Source: Paenibacillus riograndensis SBR5
GTDB taxonomy: Bacteria; Bacillota; Bacilli; Paenibacillales; Paenibacillaceae
Length of the DNA: 64,000 nt
Direction: 5' to 3'
Assembly: GCF_000981585.1 (NCBI RefSeq)
Contig: NZ_LN831776.1
Span: 7,619,903 to 7,683,902, forward strand
How positions within the stretch are numbered: position 1 is the first letter of the stretch; the number at the start of each line of letters is the position of its first letter. A program made the position numbers and the translations under genes. The notes beneath the pieces are model-generated. The model was not told the DNA's origin, made no database searches, and was given only the letters and a program-made list of their open reading frames with translations. Below, piece by piece: positions 50,194-59,077 of the stretch.

Positions 50194-51408
50194 CTAGATA
50201 AGCTGTATCAGCATTCCTCCCGCAGCACCGGCCAGAACAATCACCCAAGGCGGGAGCTTCCAGAAAAAGAGCATCACAAACAAGATTGCGGCCAGCGCGA
50301 AATCCAGCGGCTTCAGAATGGCGGAGGTCCACAGCGGATCATATAGAGCTGCCAGCAGAATTCCCACCACAGCAGCGTTGATGCCCGCGAGCGCCCCTTG
50401 AACGTTCGGACTGCTTCTAAGCCCATTCCAGAAAGGAAGCGCACCGATGACCAGCAGGAATGCAGGCAGGAAGATGCCCAGCGTCGCAATGATGCCGCCT
50501 TTGAACCCTGCGGCCATCATCCCGAGATAGCTGGCAAAGGTAAACAGCGGCCCCGGAACGGCTTGTGCCGCTCCGTAGCCGGCCAGAAAGTCCTCCCGGC
50601 TGACCCATCCGGCAGGTACAACCTCATGTTCCAGAAGCGGAAGCACAACATGTCCTCCACCAAATACCAGTGAACCGGAACGGTAAAAACTGTCGAAAAG
50701 CGCAAATTCCCCAGCACCTGCAGACGTTCTAAGAAGAGGAAGCGCTATAAGCAGAAGGAAAAACAACGCCAGACAGCTGACGGCAACGGTCCGGCTGATC
50801 CGGATAGGCAGGTCAGGCCCCCGGTCCGGTTGACCCCGATACAACCAAAGGCCGATCACTCCGGCAGCTGCGAGGATTAGAACTTGAGCGTAGGCAGCAT
50901 GCCAGGACAGCGCAAAAACTGCCGCTATCACCGCAATGGTAACTCTTCCTCTGTCCGGTGTAAGCTTTTGCCCCATTCCCAGCACCGCTTGCGCCACAAT
51001 CGCCACCGCTACAATCTTCAGTCCATGAATCCAGCCCGCACCAGCGATGTCAACGCCCTGCAGTACTAAAGCAAACACGGCCAGAGCGATCACTGAAGGC
51101 AAAGTGAATCCCAGCCAGGCTATGAATCCCCCAAGCAAGCCGGCCCTGACCACACCGATGCCAATCCCCACCTGGCTGCTCGCTGGTCCGGGGAGAAACT
51201 GGCAGAGCGCCACCAGATCGGCATAGCTGCGTTCATCCATCCATTTCCGGCGGCGGATATACTCATTATGAAAGTACCCCAGATGGGCAATCGGCCCTCC
51301 GAAGGAGGTGAGCCCGAGCTTCAGGGAGACACCCAGTACCTCCAGCAGAGCTGCCCCTTTGCCCTTTGTCCCGCCAGCTTCCACCGGCCTCTGACTTCCC
51401 GTCTCCAT
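50194..51408 (-). CDS. chrA: Chromate transporter, long-chain CHR family
   Basis: A 404-residue, two-domain CHR protein that exports chromate (and perhaps related oxyanions). The N-terminal half has FGGPIAHLGYFHNEYI and CQFLPGPASSQVGIGIG; the C-terminal half has the duplicated motif FGGGHVVLPLLEHEVV with GYGAAQAVPGPLFTFASYLG. The length matches long-chain ChrA. The ATG at 51408 follows GGAGG by nine bases. No chrB-type regulator is seen nearby. Confidence 0.92.
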   Translation of the reverse strand: METGSQRPVEAGGTKGKGAALLEVLGVSLKLGLTSFGGPIAHLGYFHNEYIRRRKWMDERSYADLVALCQFLPGPASSQVGIGIGVVRAGLLGGFIAWLGFTLPSVIALAVFALVLQGVDIAGAGWIHGLKIVAVAIVAQAVLGMGQKLTPDRGRVTIAVIAAVFALSWHAAYAQVLILAAAGVIGLWLYRGQPDRGPDLPIRISRTVAVSCLALFFLLLIALPLLRTSAGAGEFALFDSFYRSGSLVFGGGHVVLPLLEHEVVPAGWVSREDFLAGYGAAQAVPGPLFTFASYLGMMAAGFKGGIIATLGIFLPAFLLVIGALPFWNGLRSSPNVQGALAGINAAVVGILLAALYDPLWTSAILKPLDFALAAILFVMLFFWKLPPWVIVLAGAAGGMLIQLI

Positions 51409-51607
51409 ACCTAAATTCCTCCCTCTCCCGGTACTCTCCGCCTCATTCAGGGCGCGTCTTTCCATCGTAACATTGAATTGTTAACGCTCTATTGGCTTCA
51501 GGTCAAATCAGCTGGCAGAATATTCGTCCCAACTAAAAATCGGGATATGCTTTGTTTGAGCGAAATGGGCAGGATTGACGTACACATAGTAAAGTTAACT
51601 CAGAAAA

Positions 51608-51636
51608 TAAAAGAGCAGACCCTATCAGAGTCTGCT
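51608..51636 (-). terminator. Terminator of the Abi_2 gene
   Basis: AGAGCAGAC pairs with GTCTGCTCT, and the minus strand continues TTTATTTT. It lies directly after the abi stop codon. Confidence 0.85.
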
Positions 51637-52509
51637 CTACTTCTTTATTAAATTGTACCAGTTTTGATGAAAACCTATCAGCCTAAGATCGACCTCGGAA
51701 TATTCATCTATCAGAGATCTTAATCTTTCAACCCAACTGTTCCAATACTTTTTGTCACTGATCAGATATTTCATATTGTAGACTATTGCATATACCTTGT
51801 TATTATCAATAATACCTTTCTTGTCTCGAGCAAATAACTTTGGAGCAATTGGAAAATTCCTATTATATATACGCCCATAGTGCGCACAGATATTTCTGAG
51901 ATTACTTATTGCATGTAACCAACTTGCGATAAATTCGCCCGATAGTCCTGAGTAAAATTTCATTCCAATATCATTTTTATCGCTTTTCTTCAAGTTTTTG
52001 AATAGTTTAGATAAGATGCCAAGAGTCGTTACCTCAATTGCTACCCAAATAGGAAATTCTCCTGCGTACTTATCATAATAGTGCTTCACAAAAACATCCT
52101 TGGATTGCTTAAGTAATTTCTCTAATTCATTAATAAAATCTGCATGTTTCAAGGAATCATAAAAATTAGCCGAATCAATATATCCCATACCGTCATATTT
52201 CTCAGCAAAAACTAATGAAATGTGAGTTCTCATTGATACCTCAACAACTTCAATTAACTCCATTAGCAACAACCTGAATTTCAGATCGAACTCATACAGC
52301 CTAAAAATATGATTAAAGGTAACATTATCGTAGAATTTATCATTGGTTTTCAGCGACAAAGTATATGCAGTAAACCTGTAGTAACTTATACGACTAAGTA
52401 TTTCCTTTGCGTTCTCTTCATCTTCAATTATTAAGCCTCTGGACTGAAAAATCTGCAATTGTTCTTCAACTGTCTTAGATGGTTTATGACTATGGGATAT
52501 ACGAATCAT
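51637..52509 (-). CDS. Abi_2-family (AbiD/AbiF-like) abortive infection protein
   Basis: A 290-residue protein of the Abi_2 family. Recognisable parts are KPSKTVEEQLQIFQSRGLII at the start, ISYYRFTAYTLSL, HIFRLYEFDLKFRLLLMELIEVVEVSMRTHIS and the C-terminal LRNICAHYGRIYNRNFP, whose Arg205-x4-His210 is a HEPN RNase motif. Abi_2 proteins are thought to be toxin-like RNases that act in phage defence. The gene is far AT-richer than its neighbours, indicating horizontal gain. The ATG at 52509 (GGAG six bases upstream) is preferred over the ATG at 52521. A compact hairpin RNA and strong promoter precede it. Confidence 0.88.
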   Translation of the reverse strand: MIRISHSHKPSKTVEEQLQIFQSRGLIIEDEENAKEILSRISYYRFTAYTLSLKTNDKFYDNVTFNHIFRLYEFDLKFRLLLMELIEVVEVSMRTHISLVFAEKYDGMGYIDSANFYDSLKHADFINELEKLLKQSKDVFVKHYYDKYAGEFPIWVAIEVTTLGILSKLFKNLKKSDKNDIGMKFYSGLSGEFIASWLHAISNLRNICAHYGRIYNRNFPIAPKLFARDKKGIIDNNKVYAIVYNMKYLISDKKYWNSWVERLRSLIDEYSEVDLRLIGFHQNWYNLIKK

Positions 52510-52523
52510 AAATTTCTCCATAT

Positions 52524-52582
52524 AAAAAAATTGTCTCGCCCTGGTGCGCAACCTTGAATAGGTATGCGTGGCGAGATCTGTT
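52524..52582 (-). ncRNA. Candidate small RNA upstream of the Abi_2 gene
   Basis: On the minus strand, beginning about seven bases after a consensus promoter, lies a hairpin. The outer stem is TCTCGCC/GGCGAGA (52534-52576), and an inner stem pairs CGCA-(T)-ACC with GGT-TGCG around TATTCAA. Seven T follow after CAA, as in an intrinsic terminator. The Abi_2 ribosome site begins just after. A short abundant RNA ahead of a HEPN toxin gene fits an RNA antitoxin or attenuator, and I recall an abiF RNA motif described for such loci. That match has not been tested. Confidence 0.6.
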
Positions 52583-52588
52583 ATTCAT

Positions 52589-52617
52589 ATTATACTACAG
52601 GTGCTATAATTTGTAAA
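52589..52617 (-). promoter_or_regulatory. Strong promoter of the RNA-Abi_2 unit
   Basis: TTTACA (52612-52617) and TATAAT (52589-52594) on the minus strand are separated by 17 bases: five of six and six of six matches to consensus. Confidence 0.85.
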
Positions 52618-52735
52618 TAATATACTGTCAACCCTTCCAGCTCAGCCATACTTTCTCGTAGAAGGTTCTGATGTGTGTTCCTTTCGCGGACAAGTGTTGG
52701 TATGGCCTGCCGAGTAACTATCCACTTCTACGCAT

Positions 52736-53494
52736 TCACCTCTCCTTCCCTTGATACGTCGACATGGATGGGGAGGCTGCATCCTCCGGCCTCAATAGTC
52801 CCGCCTGAGCGCAAAGCTCCATCAGTTGATGCACGCCGCTGTACTGCTGGCGGTTGCGCTGATGAATGCGGCCCAGCGCGTGCTCGGTTACCTCTTTGGC
52901 CTTTTCCAGGCTGTGCTGCTCCACAGCTTCCACAAGCTCCTTCATTCTCTCCAGAAAATATACCGTCCGTCTCAAGGTGCGGATCAGCAGAATCTGCCTT
53001 AAATGCACCGCAGTGTACATTCTGTAGCCGTTCTCCGGGTTTCTTAGCGGAGTCAGCAGCCCCTCCTTTTCCCAGTGGCGAATGGCCGAGGGCTGAACTC
53101 CCGCAATCGCTGCTGCTTCTCCGATTGACATCCGGTGGCTGACGGGTCTGCCTTTGATGGAGCTAATCTCCGGGTCCTGCAGCAGCGCCAGCGTCTGATC
53201 GGCAGCAGCTTTTTCCTCCTGTAACCTGGCCTGCTCTGCCCCTGCAAGCCACAAGGCCTGATCCATGTCCCCCTGTTGGATGTTGCGCAGCACATCATAG
53301 GTTATCTTGTAGCCAAACCCCGGAATCATGGCGCGAAGACAGCGAAAGTAGGCCAGATGCAGCTCCGTATACATACGGTAGCCATTCGTTGCCCGTTCCG
53401 GCGCAGGAACCACACCCCAGGATTCATAATGCCGCAAAGCGCTGGTACTGATGCCAAGCACCGATGCAATCTCAACCGGCTTGTAATATTGCAT
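52736..53494 (-). CDS. MerR-family regulator with two MerR domains
   Basis: A 252-residue protein with two tandem MerR winged helices. Domain 1 spans about 2-70 (YKPVEIASVLGISTSALRHYESWGVVPAPERATNGYRMYTELHL). Domain 2 spans about 120-190 (RMSIGEAAAIAGVQPSAIRHWEKEGLLTPLRNPENGYRMYTAVHL). A helical linker joins them and a helical C-terminus follows. Most MerR proteins have one domain and dimerise, so this chain could bind a palindrome as a monomer. The ATG at 53494 has AGGAGGTG at six bases. It is divergent from the hydrolase gene at 53720, its likely target. Confidence 0.9.
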   Translation of the reverse strand: MQYYKPVEIASVLGISTSALRHYESWGVVPAPERATNGYRMYTELHLAYFRCLRAMIPGFGYKITYDVLRNIQQGDMDQALWLAGAEQARLQEEKAAADQTLALLQDPEISSIKGRPVSHRMSIGEAAAIAGVQPSAIRHWEKEGLLTPLRNPENGYRMYTAVHLRQILLIRTLRRTVYFLERMKELVEAVEQHSLEKAKEVTEHALGRIHQRNRQQYSGVHQLMELCAQAGLLRPEDAASPSMSTYQGKER

Positions 53495-53650
53495 TGCAAT
53501 CACCTCCTGTTACCCGCAGTCTGCATGATACTAACCTACCAAAGACCCGCACCGCCTGCAAACCTTCACATAAAACCTTTAAGTGCTTTAACAAACCTGT
53601 AACCGGATTTCTCAAGTATACTCAGGTCTTTATCGGCAGAACCTTCCCAC

Positions 53651-53682
53651 TTGCATCAATGTTATATATTGATAGATATACA
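53651..53682 (+). promoter_or_regulatory. Putative MerR-controlled promoter of the hydrolase gene
   Basis: TTGCAT (53651-53656) and TATACA (53677-53682) are 20 bases apart. Inverted ATCAAT (53655-53660) and ATTGAT (53668-53673) lie in the spacer. The long spacing and dyad suit MerR action, but the palindrome is short. Confidence 0.5.
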
Positions 53683-53719
53683 GGATTTATGAACAAAATG
53701 CTGAATTAGGAGGCTAACG

Positions 53720-54577
53720 ATGCTTAGAGTACAAATGCATGATGCAAGCTGGATCGAGGTGGAGATTCAAGGAGAAGGCCCCTGCCTGCTGCTTCCGGTG
53801 AACCCCCGGCCCATAGATGGACCACAGGCAGACGAGATGATGAAGTGGGGCGTTGATCCGGCGCTCGGACGCTCCCTGATTGACCAGCTTAGCAGCAGCT
53901 GCCGGGTCATCGCCTTCGATTATGAAGGCCATGTTCAAAGCTGCGCCAAGCCCGATACCCTGACGCCGGATAACCTGTCCAGCGACTTTCTGGCCATCGC
54001 CGATGCGACTTCCGCGCAGCAATTCGCCTATTACGGCTATTCCTGGCTGGCCTTGTCCGGCATGCAGCTGGCCCTGCGCACAGACCGGCTATCGGCGCTT
54101 GTGATGGGCGGCTTCCCGCCTGTCAGCGGTCCGTATAAGGAAATGCTGAAGGTCACGATGGCTGCCTATCATCTCTCTGTCTCGGCACAGAAGAACCCGG
54201 ACCCCTCCCCCGCCACATGGGACGAGAACGCTGATGAATTCGACTGGTCACAGGCTGAAGTCACGATGAGCGAGGCGCAGACCAAACAGTTCGTCACGTT
54301 GTACCAGGCGCTTCAGGCATTCAATGACCGGACGGCCCAGGAACGGATCACCTGCCCCCGCCTCTGCTTTGCCGGCAGCGCCGATCTTATCGAGTATGGC
54401 GAACGCTGGGGAGCCGTGCGGGTCGATATCGCCGGACCGCTTATCAGAGAGCGGTCTGCCCTCGAAGCGCTAGGCTGGGATGTGGCGGTGCTTGAGGGAC
54501 TGGATCATACCCAGGCGATGCAGCCGGCGCATGTCCTGCCCCTTCTGAAGCCCTGGCTGGATGCCAATCTGCACTAA
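53720..54577 (+). CDS. Alpha/beta-fold hydrolase
   Basis: A 285-residue hydrolase-fold protein. It shows IQGEGPCLLLPVNP, RVIAFDYEGHVQ (oxyanion side), and the nucleophile elbow YYGYSWLALSGMQLA (GYSWLA with serine). A late EGLDHTQAM supplies the probable catalytic His, and the Asp in FAGSADLIEYG is the likely third residue. Small esterases of this type are common; the substrate is unknown. AGGAGG precedes the ATG. It is divergent from, and probably regulated by, the double-MerR protein. Confidence 0.85.
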   Translation: MLRVQMHDASWIEVEIQGEGPCLLLPVNPRPIDGPQADEMMKWGVDPALGRSLIDQLSSSCRVIAFDYEGHVQSCAKPDTLTPDNLSSDFLAIADATSAQQFAYYGYSWLALSGMQLALRTDRLSALVMGGFPPVSGPYKEMLKVTMAAYHLSVSAQKNPDPSPATWDENADEFDWSQAEVTMSEAQTKQFVTLYQALQAFNDRTAQERITCPRLCFAGSADLIEYGERWGAVRVDIAGPLIRERSALEALGWDVAVLEGLDHTQAMQPAHVLPLLKPWLDANLH

Positions 54578-54629
54578 GCTCCGGTAAGGCAATCCGGCTG
54601 TCTCCTATGCCGCTTGCACTCATTGTCAG

Positions 54630-54665
54630 AATAAGCTGTTCCCGGTCTAACGGGGCAGCTTATTT
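54630..54665 (+). terminator. Terminator of the hydrolase gene
   Basis: AATAAGCTG pairs with CAGCTTATT around a second short stem, followed by TTACTTT. Confidence 0.75.
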
Positions 54666-54809
54666 TACTTTCACCCCCTCCAGCTCCTCCTGCCGCGCCT
54701 TGCAAAGTGGTTGTATTCTTGGCAAGCTAATTATATATTAGAAGCAAGATACAAGACTTTAGGCCCAAAAACCATGCATAATTGACTAATAATAGCAGGA
54801 AGGTGTAAC

Positions 54810-56444
54810 TTGTTGGGTTTTGTGGTATGGATTGATCTGATTTTATTTTTCGTTCTGTTTGCACTTTTCGTCTATATTTTCGTTTCGGTTAACATCACGA
54901 ATCTGCACAAAGTCTATTTAGCCTTCCACTTCACAATGATGATCTGGCCCTTCTGCCAATTTGCCATCAAAACTACCGATAATCCCATATATCAATTATT
55001 TTATGTTAAGGCTGCATTCGTAGATTCGGCGCTTCTCAGTACGGGCTGGGTCTTTTTCACCATTCTGTTGACCGGACAAACCCGGTTTCTGCGGCGGAAA
55101 ATGCTGCTGCTGCTGTCGGCTCCAGCTATTTTTTCGGCAGCCTGTATTCTATTCAGCCCCAACAGCTGGTTTGTGCAGCCGGTAAATGAGGAATATATTC
55201 AAAGAACCTATGGTCCTCTCTTCTGGCTCTTCATAGCCGTAATCATCATTCAGGCGGTTATCTCACTGTACGTCATCTCTACAGCCCTGGTCCAGGAACT
55301 GGCTCCCCGCGTGCGAAAGCAAATGATGCTTGTGCTGAAAGGGATTCTTGCGGTAACCGTGTTTATCCTGCTGGATATTGTGCTGAATGTGGTCCTGGAC
55401 CCCTATCTGCCGGTGATTCCGGGGATGACCTCGCTGGGCATTTTACTGTCTGCTGTCTTTTTTGTGGTTTCCATTAACCGCGACAAAGTGTTTGATATAG
55501 CGACCATAGCCCATCAGGATGTGATGGATACGATCGGACATGGCATCCTTGTACTTGACGAATATGACAACGTGGTCGAGATTAACCGTTTCTTGGGTCC
55601 CCATATGCATCTGCACCGGGGGGAGCGGTTCGATATCAGGATTATTTTTCCGGAAAGCTCGCCTGCGATTGAAGCGTTTATATCGGGATACCATGAACGG
55701 CCGCTGGAGAGAATGGAAATTGAAATCCTCCATACGGTTATCCGGCGTTATCTTAAAATTCAGGCAACGCCCATTATGGTCGGCGGGTTACGGGCGGGTC
55801 GGATCGTCACGTTCCAGGATATTACGGAGCTGCAGAGGCTGATCCATGAAACCCATCAACAGAATAGGGTTCTTCAGGAACGCAACCATTCATTGATTGC
55901 CGTGCAAAAAGAGCTGTCTGAGACGAACCGTCAGCTGCAGCAAATGGCCATCACCGACAGCCTGACCGGCTGCTATAACCGCCATTATCTGACGCAGCAG
56001 CTTGAAGACGAAGTGATCCTGAACAGGGAAAAGCACATTCCTTTCGCGCTTATTTTGCTGGATATCGATTTCTTTAAGAATGTGAATGACACTTACGGCC
56101 ATTTGGCCGGGGATGAAGTGATCTGCCAGACGGTGGAGGTGCTTAAGCAGGAATTACGCCAAACTGACGTTTTAGCGCGGTACGGGGGAGAAGAGTTCAT
56201 TATCTATCTGCCAGATACCCGTGAAGCCGAGGCACTGCATGTAGCCGAACAACTCAAGGCAACGGTGGAAATGAACCAGATCACGATTGCCAATGCTGCC
56301 GATCCGGTAACGGTTACAATCAGCATGGGGCTCCTGACTATCAATGATTTCTCGCTGAACAGCAATCTTTTTGAAGATGTGGACCAGGCCCTCTATCAGG
56401 CCAAAAATAAAGGGCGCAACCGGATTGTACATATTGCGCGCTGA
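54810..56444 (+). CDS. Diguanylate cyclase (7TM sensor, PAS, GGDEF)
   Basis: A 544-residue membrane protein making cyclic di-GMP. Residues 1-225 carry seven or so helices of the kind found at the N-terminus of some kinases (VWIDLILFFVLFALFVYIF, then LAVTVFILLDIVLNVVL). A PAS-like domain (about 230-340) and a coiled-coil signalling helix (about 345-385) follow. The GGDEF domain has the active GGEEF at residues 459-463. The product-inhibition site RQTD lies five residues before it (450-453), so both activity and feedback are intact. TTG is the start, with AGGAAGGTG upstream. No EAL domain is present. Confidence 0.92.
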   Translation: MLGFVVWIDLILFFVLFALFVYIFVSVNITNLHKVYLAFHFTMMIWPFCQFAIKTTDNPIYQLFYVKAAFVDSALLSTGWVFFTILLTGQTRFLRRKMLLLLSAPAIFSAACILFSPNSWFVQPVNEEYIQRTYGPLFWLFIAVIIIQAVISLYVISTALVQELAPRVRKQMMLVLKGILAVTVFILLDIVLNVVLDPYLPVIPGMTSLGILLSAVFFVVSINRDKVFDIATIAHQDVMDTIGHGILVLDEYDNVVEINRFLGPHMHLHRGERFDIRIIFPESSPAIEAFISGYHERPLERMEIEILHTVIRRYLKIQATPIMVGGLRAGRIVTFQDITELQRLIHETHQQNRVLQERNHSLIAVQKELSETNRQLQQMAITDSLTGCYNRHYLTQQLEDEVILNREKHIPFALILLDIDFFKNVNDTYGHLAGDEVICQTVEVLKQELRQTDVLARYGGEEFIIYLPDTREAEALHVAEQLKATVEMNQITIANAADPVTVTISMGLLTINDFSLNSNLFEDVDQALYQAKNKGRNRIVHIAR

Positions 56445-56525
56445 CGCCGCGTCTGCTATCGTTCAACGGCTTCCTTTGGGGTAATGGTAAGTACAACACA
56501 TCTGCAAACAGGGAGGAAACTGTAT

Positions 56526-57416
56526 ATGACGCAGGCCACGATCATTGTTAACCCCTCTTCGGGCAAGGAGGAAGCGCTCGACTATCTCAGGAGTGTGGAA
56601 GAGCTGCTGCAGAGTCATGGCTATGAAGTTACGGTCAAGGAGACGCAAAAAGAAGGCGATGCCACCGGTTACAGCATCGCTGCATGCGAAGCGGAGGCCG
56701 ACATGATCGTGTCCATCGGCGGGGACGGCACGCTTCATGAAACGATCAACGGCCTCTCCGGCCAGGCACATCAGCCGAAGCTGGGGATTATTCCGCTCGG
56801 CACGGTGAATGATTTCGCCCGCGCGCTGCAGATCCCGCTGATTCCCGAAGAAGCCGTCCGGACGCTGGCTTCCACCCGGGTACAGCTAGTGGACGCAGGC
56901 AGGCTGAACAACGGCCTGTTCATCAACGTGGTCGCCGCAGGGAAGCTTGCTGAATCGCTCACCTCCGTATCTTCGGATGACAAGTCCAGACTCGGCGCGC
57001 TGGCATACTTCAAGGAGGGCATCAAAGAGCTTGCAGGCAATGCATCCCACCCCCTCACCATACAGCATGACGGGGAGACCTGGGCGGGGGAGACTCCGCT
57101 TTTCCTCGCCGCATTGACCAACTCGGTAGGCGGCTTCGAGAAACTGGCTCCCGAAGCCGCTGTCGACGACGGCTTGATTCATTGCTACATCATTAAGGAT
57201 CTTCATTTCTTCAACACGCTTACAGTCAGCCTTTCCGTACTGCTGGGCAATCTGAAGAACCATAAGGACGTGGAATATTTCACCGCGGGCGAAGTCACAA
57301 TAAGCTCATCGGATACCGTACGAACCAATGTGGACGGTGAAGAAGGACCGGCTCTGCCGATCAGGCTGAGCGTCCTTCCCCGCCATATTCGCGTGGTGGT
57401 GCCGGATTCATTATGA
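56526..57416 (+). CDS. YegS/BmrU-type lipid kinase (diacylglycerol kinase family)
   Basis: A 296-residue DAGK-catalytic-domain protein. The key motifs are IIVNPSSGK at the start, SIGGDGTLHE (GGDGT at 65-69) and PLGTVNDFARAL. A C-terminal beta domain ends in VDGEEGPALPIRLSVLPRHIRVVVP. Homologues phosphorylate diacylglycerol or other lipids at the membrane. The ATG at 56526 follows GGGAGGA by eight bases. It lies 81 bases after the cyclase gene and may share its transcript. Confidence 0.9.
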   Translation: MTQATIIVNPSSGKEEALDYLRSVEELLQSHGYEVTVKETQKEGDATGYSIAACEAEADMIVSIGGDGTLHETINGLSGQAHQPKLGIIPLGTVNDFARALQIPLIPEEAVRTLASTRVQLVDAGRLNNGLFINVVAAGKLAESLTSVSSDDKSRLGALAYFKEGIKELAGNASHPLTIQHDGETWAGETPLFLAALTNSVGGFEKLAPEAAVDDGLIHCYIIKDLHFFNTLTVSLSVLLGNLKNHKDVEYFTAGEVTISSSDTVRTNVDGEEGPALPIRLSVLPRHIRVVVPDSL

Positions 57417-57540
57417 TACCGGTCTGTATCCGTTTTCATGCCAATGCCTAAAATTGGCTTGTCCGCTATTGCCGTAAATGAATCCGGCTGGTATAGTATG
57501 GATAATTAATTCAAGGGCACTGATCCCTGGCTACGCTGGA

Positions 57541-57570
57541 GACAACCCCGCTGCTTGCAGCGGGGTTGTC
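57541..57570 (+). terminator. Terminator of the lipid kinase gene
   Basis: A 13-bp stem (GACAACCCCGCTG / CAGCGGGGTTGTC) with a four-base loop is followed by TTATT. It stands 30 bases before the next start. Confidence 0.75.
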
Positions 57571-57599
57571 TTATTCTGATGAAAAGGTGGAGGTCCACA

Positions 57600-58403
57600 T
57601 TGACCAGAAGCAATGAAACCAGAATGATCTTTACGAAAGAGGATTTGATCAAGCAATTTACCAGCTGCGGGCTAACCAAAGGACAGCACATCCTGGTGCA
57701 TACATCCTTAAGCAAGTTTGGTTTTATTATCGGCGGAGCCGAAACATTCATCCGTGCTCTGCTTGAGATTGTGGGCGAAGAAGGAACCTTGATGATGCCG
57801 TCCCAGACCTGGAAAAATCTCGATCCCTCAACTGGCGTCCACTGGGAAGAGTCCGCCGAATGGTGGCCGATGATCCGGCAGCATTGGCCTGCCTATGATA
57901 AAGAAATTACTCCGGCAATAGGGATGGGCGTGGTGGCGGAAATGTTCCGCAAATGGCCGGGGGCCGCAAGATCAGACCATCCCGCACGCTCCGTCGCCGC
58001 CGTGGGCAAACATGCGGAATATCTGACGCAAAACCATGACCTCAGCAATATTTTTGGGATTGGCTCACCGCTGGATAAGCTGTATCATTTAAATGGTTAT
58101 GTTCTCTTGGCAGGCGTCGGCCATGATAAAAACACATCCTTGCATCTGGCAGAAGCCCGGGCTGATTTCCCCGCCAAGAAGCGGGTCTATGACAGCAGTG
58201 CGGTCATGGTGGAGGGCAGACGCAAGTGGGTGACTTACGAAACCCAGGCTGTGAACGACGAGGATTTTATCCGATTGGGCGAAGAATACGATAAAGAAAT
58301 GAACCTCAAGGTTCATCAGGCCGGAAAGGCCGAAATCCGGTTTATGGAGCAGCGTCCTCTGGTGGACTGGGCCACTGCATGGATGGAGAAGAACCGGTTA
58401 TAG
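57600..58403 (+). CDS. AAC(3)-family N-acetyltransferase (YokD-like)
   Basis: A 267-residue acetyl-CoA-dependent enzyme of the antibiotic NAT family. Typical parts are FTKEDLIKQFTSCGLTKGQHILVHTSLSKFGFIIGGAETFIRALLE, EGTLMMPSQTWKNL, RSDHPARSVAAVGKHAEYLT and LDKLYHLNGYVLLAGVGHDKNTSLHLAE. Members related to YokD have weak or no aminoglycoside activity, so this need not be a resistance gene. TTG at 57600 is chosen for its GGAGG at six bases; an ATG at 57621 is an alternative. Confidence 0.88.
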   Translation: MTRSNETRMIFTKEDLIKQFTSCGLTKGQHILVHTSLSKFGFIIGGAETFIRALLEIVGEEGTLMMPSQTWKNLDPSTGVHWEESAEWWPMIRQHWPAYDKEITPAIGMGVVAEMFRKWPGAARSDHPARSVAAVGKHAEYLTQNHDLSNIFGIGSPLDKLYHLNGYVLLAGVGHDKNTSLHLAEARADFPAKKRVYDSSAVMVEGRRKWVTYETQAVNDEDFIRLGEEYDKEMNLKVHQAGKAEIRFMEQRPLVDWATAWMEKNRL

Positions 58404-58419
58404 AAGGGTTGACGGGCAA

Positions 58420-58962
58420 TTATTGCCGAGGCGCATATTCTCTCAGCTTCCCTTGATAGATCAGCTCCAGCCGGTCGCTCTGCCGGAAATCATCCGGGGT
58501 GACGAGTGCGGGCAGCTTGTTCCACAGCTTGATGCCGGAACGGTCCAGAATTTCCGCAACAAACTGCGAGCAGAAATAGGAGTTGCTGAATTCAACAGGC
58601 TCCTTGAGGGCGATGCCGATGACCCCCAGCATATTGTAGAGGTACTTTTGGCGGCTGCGGATAAAAACGTGCAGGACCCGCCGCATTTTCTCCACCTCGC
58701 GTTCAGAGACATGCAGCTCATAGATTACACAGGTGGTATCCGGATACTTGCTGAAGGTGCCTGTCCGCAGATCTTCATGCACAAAACCGCCGTTCAGGGG
58801 ATTGCTCGGATTCTTCCGGCCGAAGCTGTACAGCTCCTTAAGCTCCCGGTCAAACGCGATTGAGGCGTGATTGTAGGGTGCTTTGGTATAACCTTGAATG
58901 AGTTTTGTAAACAGCGTTCCCGTATTCGTAAGCAAAATAAAGACCGAATGATCTGCTTCCAT
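58420..58962 (-). CDS. Permuted papain-like (NlpC/P60-type) hydrolase
   Basis: A 180-residue protein of the YiiX/YebB-like permuted amidase fold. A His (NHASIAFD, His32) is near the start and a Cys (FCSQFVAEIL, Cys131) is in the C-terminal half, the reversed order expected for permuted members. No signal peptide is visible, so it acts inside the cell or on a lipid-linked substrate. Substrate unknown. The ATG is preceded by AAGGGGATA. Convergent with the AAC(3)-like gene. Confidence 0.8.
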   Translation of the reverse strand: MEADHSVFILLTNTGTLFTKLIQGYTKAPYNHASIAFDRELKELYSFGRKNPSNPLNGGFVHEDLRTGTFSKYPDTTCVIYELHVSEREVEKMRRVLHVFIRSRQKYLYNMLGVIGIALKEPVEFSNSYFCSQFVAEILDRSGIKLWNKLPALVTPDDFRQSDRLELIYQGKLREYAPRQ

Positions 58963-59077
58963 GTACAGAATATCCCCTTATCGCAGTGTAAAAATTTAAC
59001 ATGCAGCTTGTGCTTTTTTCTATTCTAACATATGATCCCTTTGTTGGAATCCTATCCTGCAGCAAGTTGGTGATGGC

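Noticed and set aside
52675..53142. Plus-strand frame of 155 codons
   Set aside because: It is antisense to the double-MerR gene, Pro/Ser/Cys-rich and without family resemblance.
57600..58403. Calling this a clinical aminoglycoside-resistance gene
   Set aside because: The sequence is closer to chromosomal YokD-like proteins, which are not established resistance enzymes.
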